Of a stretch of 64,000 nt of DNA, positions 63,071 through 64,000 are shown in pieces. The stretch is from Lewinella sp. W8 (GTDB taxonomy: Bacteria; Bacteroidota; Bacteroidia; Chitinophagales; Saprospiraceae): contig NZ_SNAQ03000006.1 of the NCBI RefSeq assembly GCF_004375085.3, forward strand, positions 186,001 through 250,000, given 5' to 3'. The notes beneath the pieces were generated by a model, which searched no databases, had not been told where the DNA came from, and was given only the letters and a program-made list of their open reading frames with translations. The position numbers and the translations under genes are program-made. Numbering within the stretch: the first letter of the stretch is position 1; each line of letters starts with the position of its first letter.

Positions 63071-63110
63071 TCCTTCAATCCTTCAATCCTTCGATCCTTC
63101 ACTCCATCAA
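63071..63110 (+). repeat. tandem 8-nt repeat in the leader of the aminotransferase gene
   Basis: Five units of TCCTTCAA (two exact, three with one or two changes), ending 10 nt before the ATG at 63120. Unit-number change would alter the leader length but not the reading frame. Confidence 0.65.
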
Positions 63111-63119
63111 TCCCCGCCC

Positions 63120-63950
63120 ATGCTACCCATCGTTTATTTGAACGGAGAATTTGTCCCTAAAGCTTCCGCCACCCTGCACGTTTCCGATCTGGCCATCCTT
63201 CGGGGGTTCGGCATCTTTGATTTCTTCCGTTACGTGCAGGGTAAACCACGCTTCGTGGAAGATCACCTCAATCGCTTTTTCCGGAGTGCCGATAAAATCG
63301 GTTTGGAGATGCCCGTCAGTAAGGACGAACTCCGGGCGGTGGTGATGGAGTTGATCAAACGCAACGAACTTGACGATGGGGGCATCCGCTTCGTGCTGAC
63401 GGGGGGCTACTCCGAAAACGGCTACACCCCCACGACGCCCAACCTGATTGGGATGGCCTACCCCTTCCCGCCTCTGCCCCGGGAGCTGACCGACAATGGT
63501 GCCAACATCCTGCTGCACGAATACCAGCGGCAATTTCCGACGGTTAAGTCCATCGACTATCTGGAGGGTATCCGTATTCAACCCATGCTGAAGGAACGGG
63601 GGGCCGACTTTGTGCTGTACGTAGACCAGCAGGGCTACGTGCGGGAAAGCGACCGCTCGAACTACTTCATCGTCGTGGACGGAAAGCTGATCACCCCCGC
63701 CGCCGACGTGTTGGAAGGCATCACCCGGATGCACCTGCTGCGCCTGGCGCAGCAACTTGGCCTTCCCACCGAAGAACGGGCCATCCACCGCGACGAACTA
63801 CTCGCCGCGGACGAACTCATCATCTGTAGTTCCGCCAAGGCCGCCCTCCACGCCCGCAGCGTGGACGGGAAACTGGTGGGGGACGGTACGGCGGGCCCCA
63901 TTACACGGAAGCTGCAGGCAGCTTGGCCGGCGTATTATTTGGCGCACTGA
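63120..63950 (+). CDS. class IV PLP-dependent aminotransferase
   Basis: About 277 residues from ATG 63120; in-frame codons further upstream run through the 8-nt repeat and are not coding. The fold-type IV pattern is clear: LNGEFVPKASATLHVSDLAILRG, the PLP Lys143 in PTVKSIDYLEG, Glu176 in VRESDRSNYFIVVDG, and the C-terminal ELIICSSAKA. The family includes branched-chain aminotransferase, D-alanine aminotransferase and 4-amino-4-deoxychorismate lyase. The sequence is closest to the first two types, but the substrate cannot be decided here. Confidence 0.88.
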   Translation: MLPIVYLNGEFVPKASATLHVSDLAILRGFGIFDFFRYVQGKPRFVEDHLNRFFRSADKIGLEMPVSKDELRAVVMELIKRNELDDGGIRFVLTGGYSENGYTPTTPNLIGMAYPFPPLPRELTDNGANILLHEYQRQFPTVKSIDYLEGIRIQPMLKERGADFVLYVDQQGYVRESDRSNYFIVVDGKLITPAADVLEGITRMHLLRLAQQLGLPTEERAIHRDELLAADELIICSSAKAALHARSVDGKLVGDGTAGPITRKLQAAWPAYYLAH

Positions 63951-64000
63951 AGCAACCTCAATTTTCCAACGCCTGATCAATCGGTTCTGGATCAAAAAGT

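Noticed and set aside
1..64000. CRISPR array, tRNA, rRNA, insertion sequence or prophage
   Set aside because: No regularly spaced direct repeats, no tRNA cloverleaf, no rRNA sequence, and no transposase or integrase motif was seen.

Overview
The window is a 64 kb chromosomal segment of a Bacteroidota bacterium with moderately high GC, most probably a member of the Saprospiria (Lewinella-like). The evidence is a type IX secretion C-terminal domain protein, a TonB receptor with a carboxypeptidase-like N-terminal domain, a DUF6090 protein, a HYC_CC_PP-type protein, many short-signal lipoproteins, frequent GTG and TTG starts, and several exact Bacteroidota -7 elements (TAnnTTTG). The phylum is well supported; the class is inference. 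No rRNA, tRNA, CRISPR array, transposase, integrase or phage structural gene was seen.

Layout. 0.1-8.0 kb: two large P-loop NTPases, a Sll1717-like one (+) and a KAP-like membrane one (-), flank a SPOR-domain protein. 8.4-10.2 kb: two AT-rich lipoprotein genes, an M23 peptidase and a glycosidase-like TIM barrel. 10.6-14.8 kb (-): a tight four-gene operon with a patatin-like protein that has lost both catalytic residues, a CPBP-type membrane protease, an ALO-type FAD oxidase and a tail-anchored lipoprotein. 15.4-16.9 kb: a zinc-limitation pair, MerC-like and CobW/COG0523 GTPase, behind a promoter overlapped by a 15-bp Zur-like palindrome. 16.9-33.9 kb: mostly small accessory genes (HAD, DUF1801, UPF0158, SRPBCC lipoprotein, TPR protein, DUF6090, peptidase E, DinB-like, DUF1835, NTF2-like, T9SS cargo, DUF6265, and a retropepsin-like protein with both Asp residues replaced by His).

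34.2-46.2 kb is the most unusual part. A subtilisin-type lipoprotein and a TPR-CHAT lipoprotein (two predicted proteases) are followed by a convergent anti-sigma/sigma pair. Divergent from the sigma gene, across a perfect 16-bp palindrome, is a four-gene operon: an 857-residue protein with ESPF motifs and a strongly cationic amphipathic block, an HExxH metallopeptidase, a small Cys-containing linker-like protein and a 375-residue protein of unknown family. Together these could form a protease-gated, sigma-controlled secretion or toxin-like system, which I consider the best candidate for something undescribed.

46.3-64 kb: a Rieske oxygenase, an AraC regulator, NTF2-like and receptor-L-like lipoproteins, an unknown secreted 1032-residue protein with a 218-residue partner, a metal-related cluster (HYC_CC_PP, TonB receptor, HMA protein), a GNAT, a PlsC-type acyltransferase and a class IV aminotransferase. 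A short dispersed motif with core GCAGGTGC lies in many intergenic gaps on both strands; two pairs of copies are nearly identical over about 20-28 nt.
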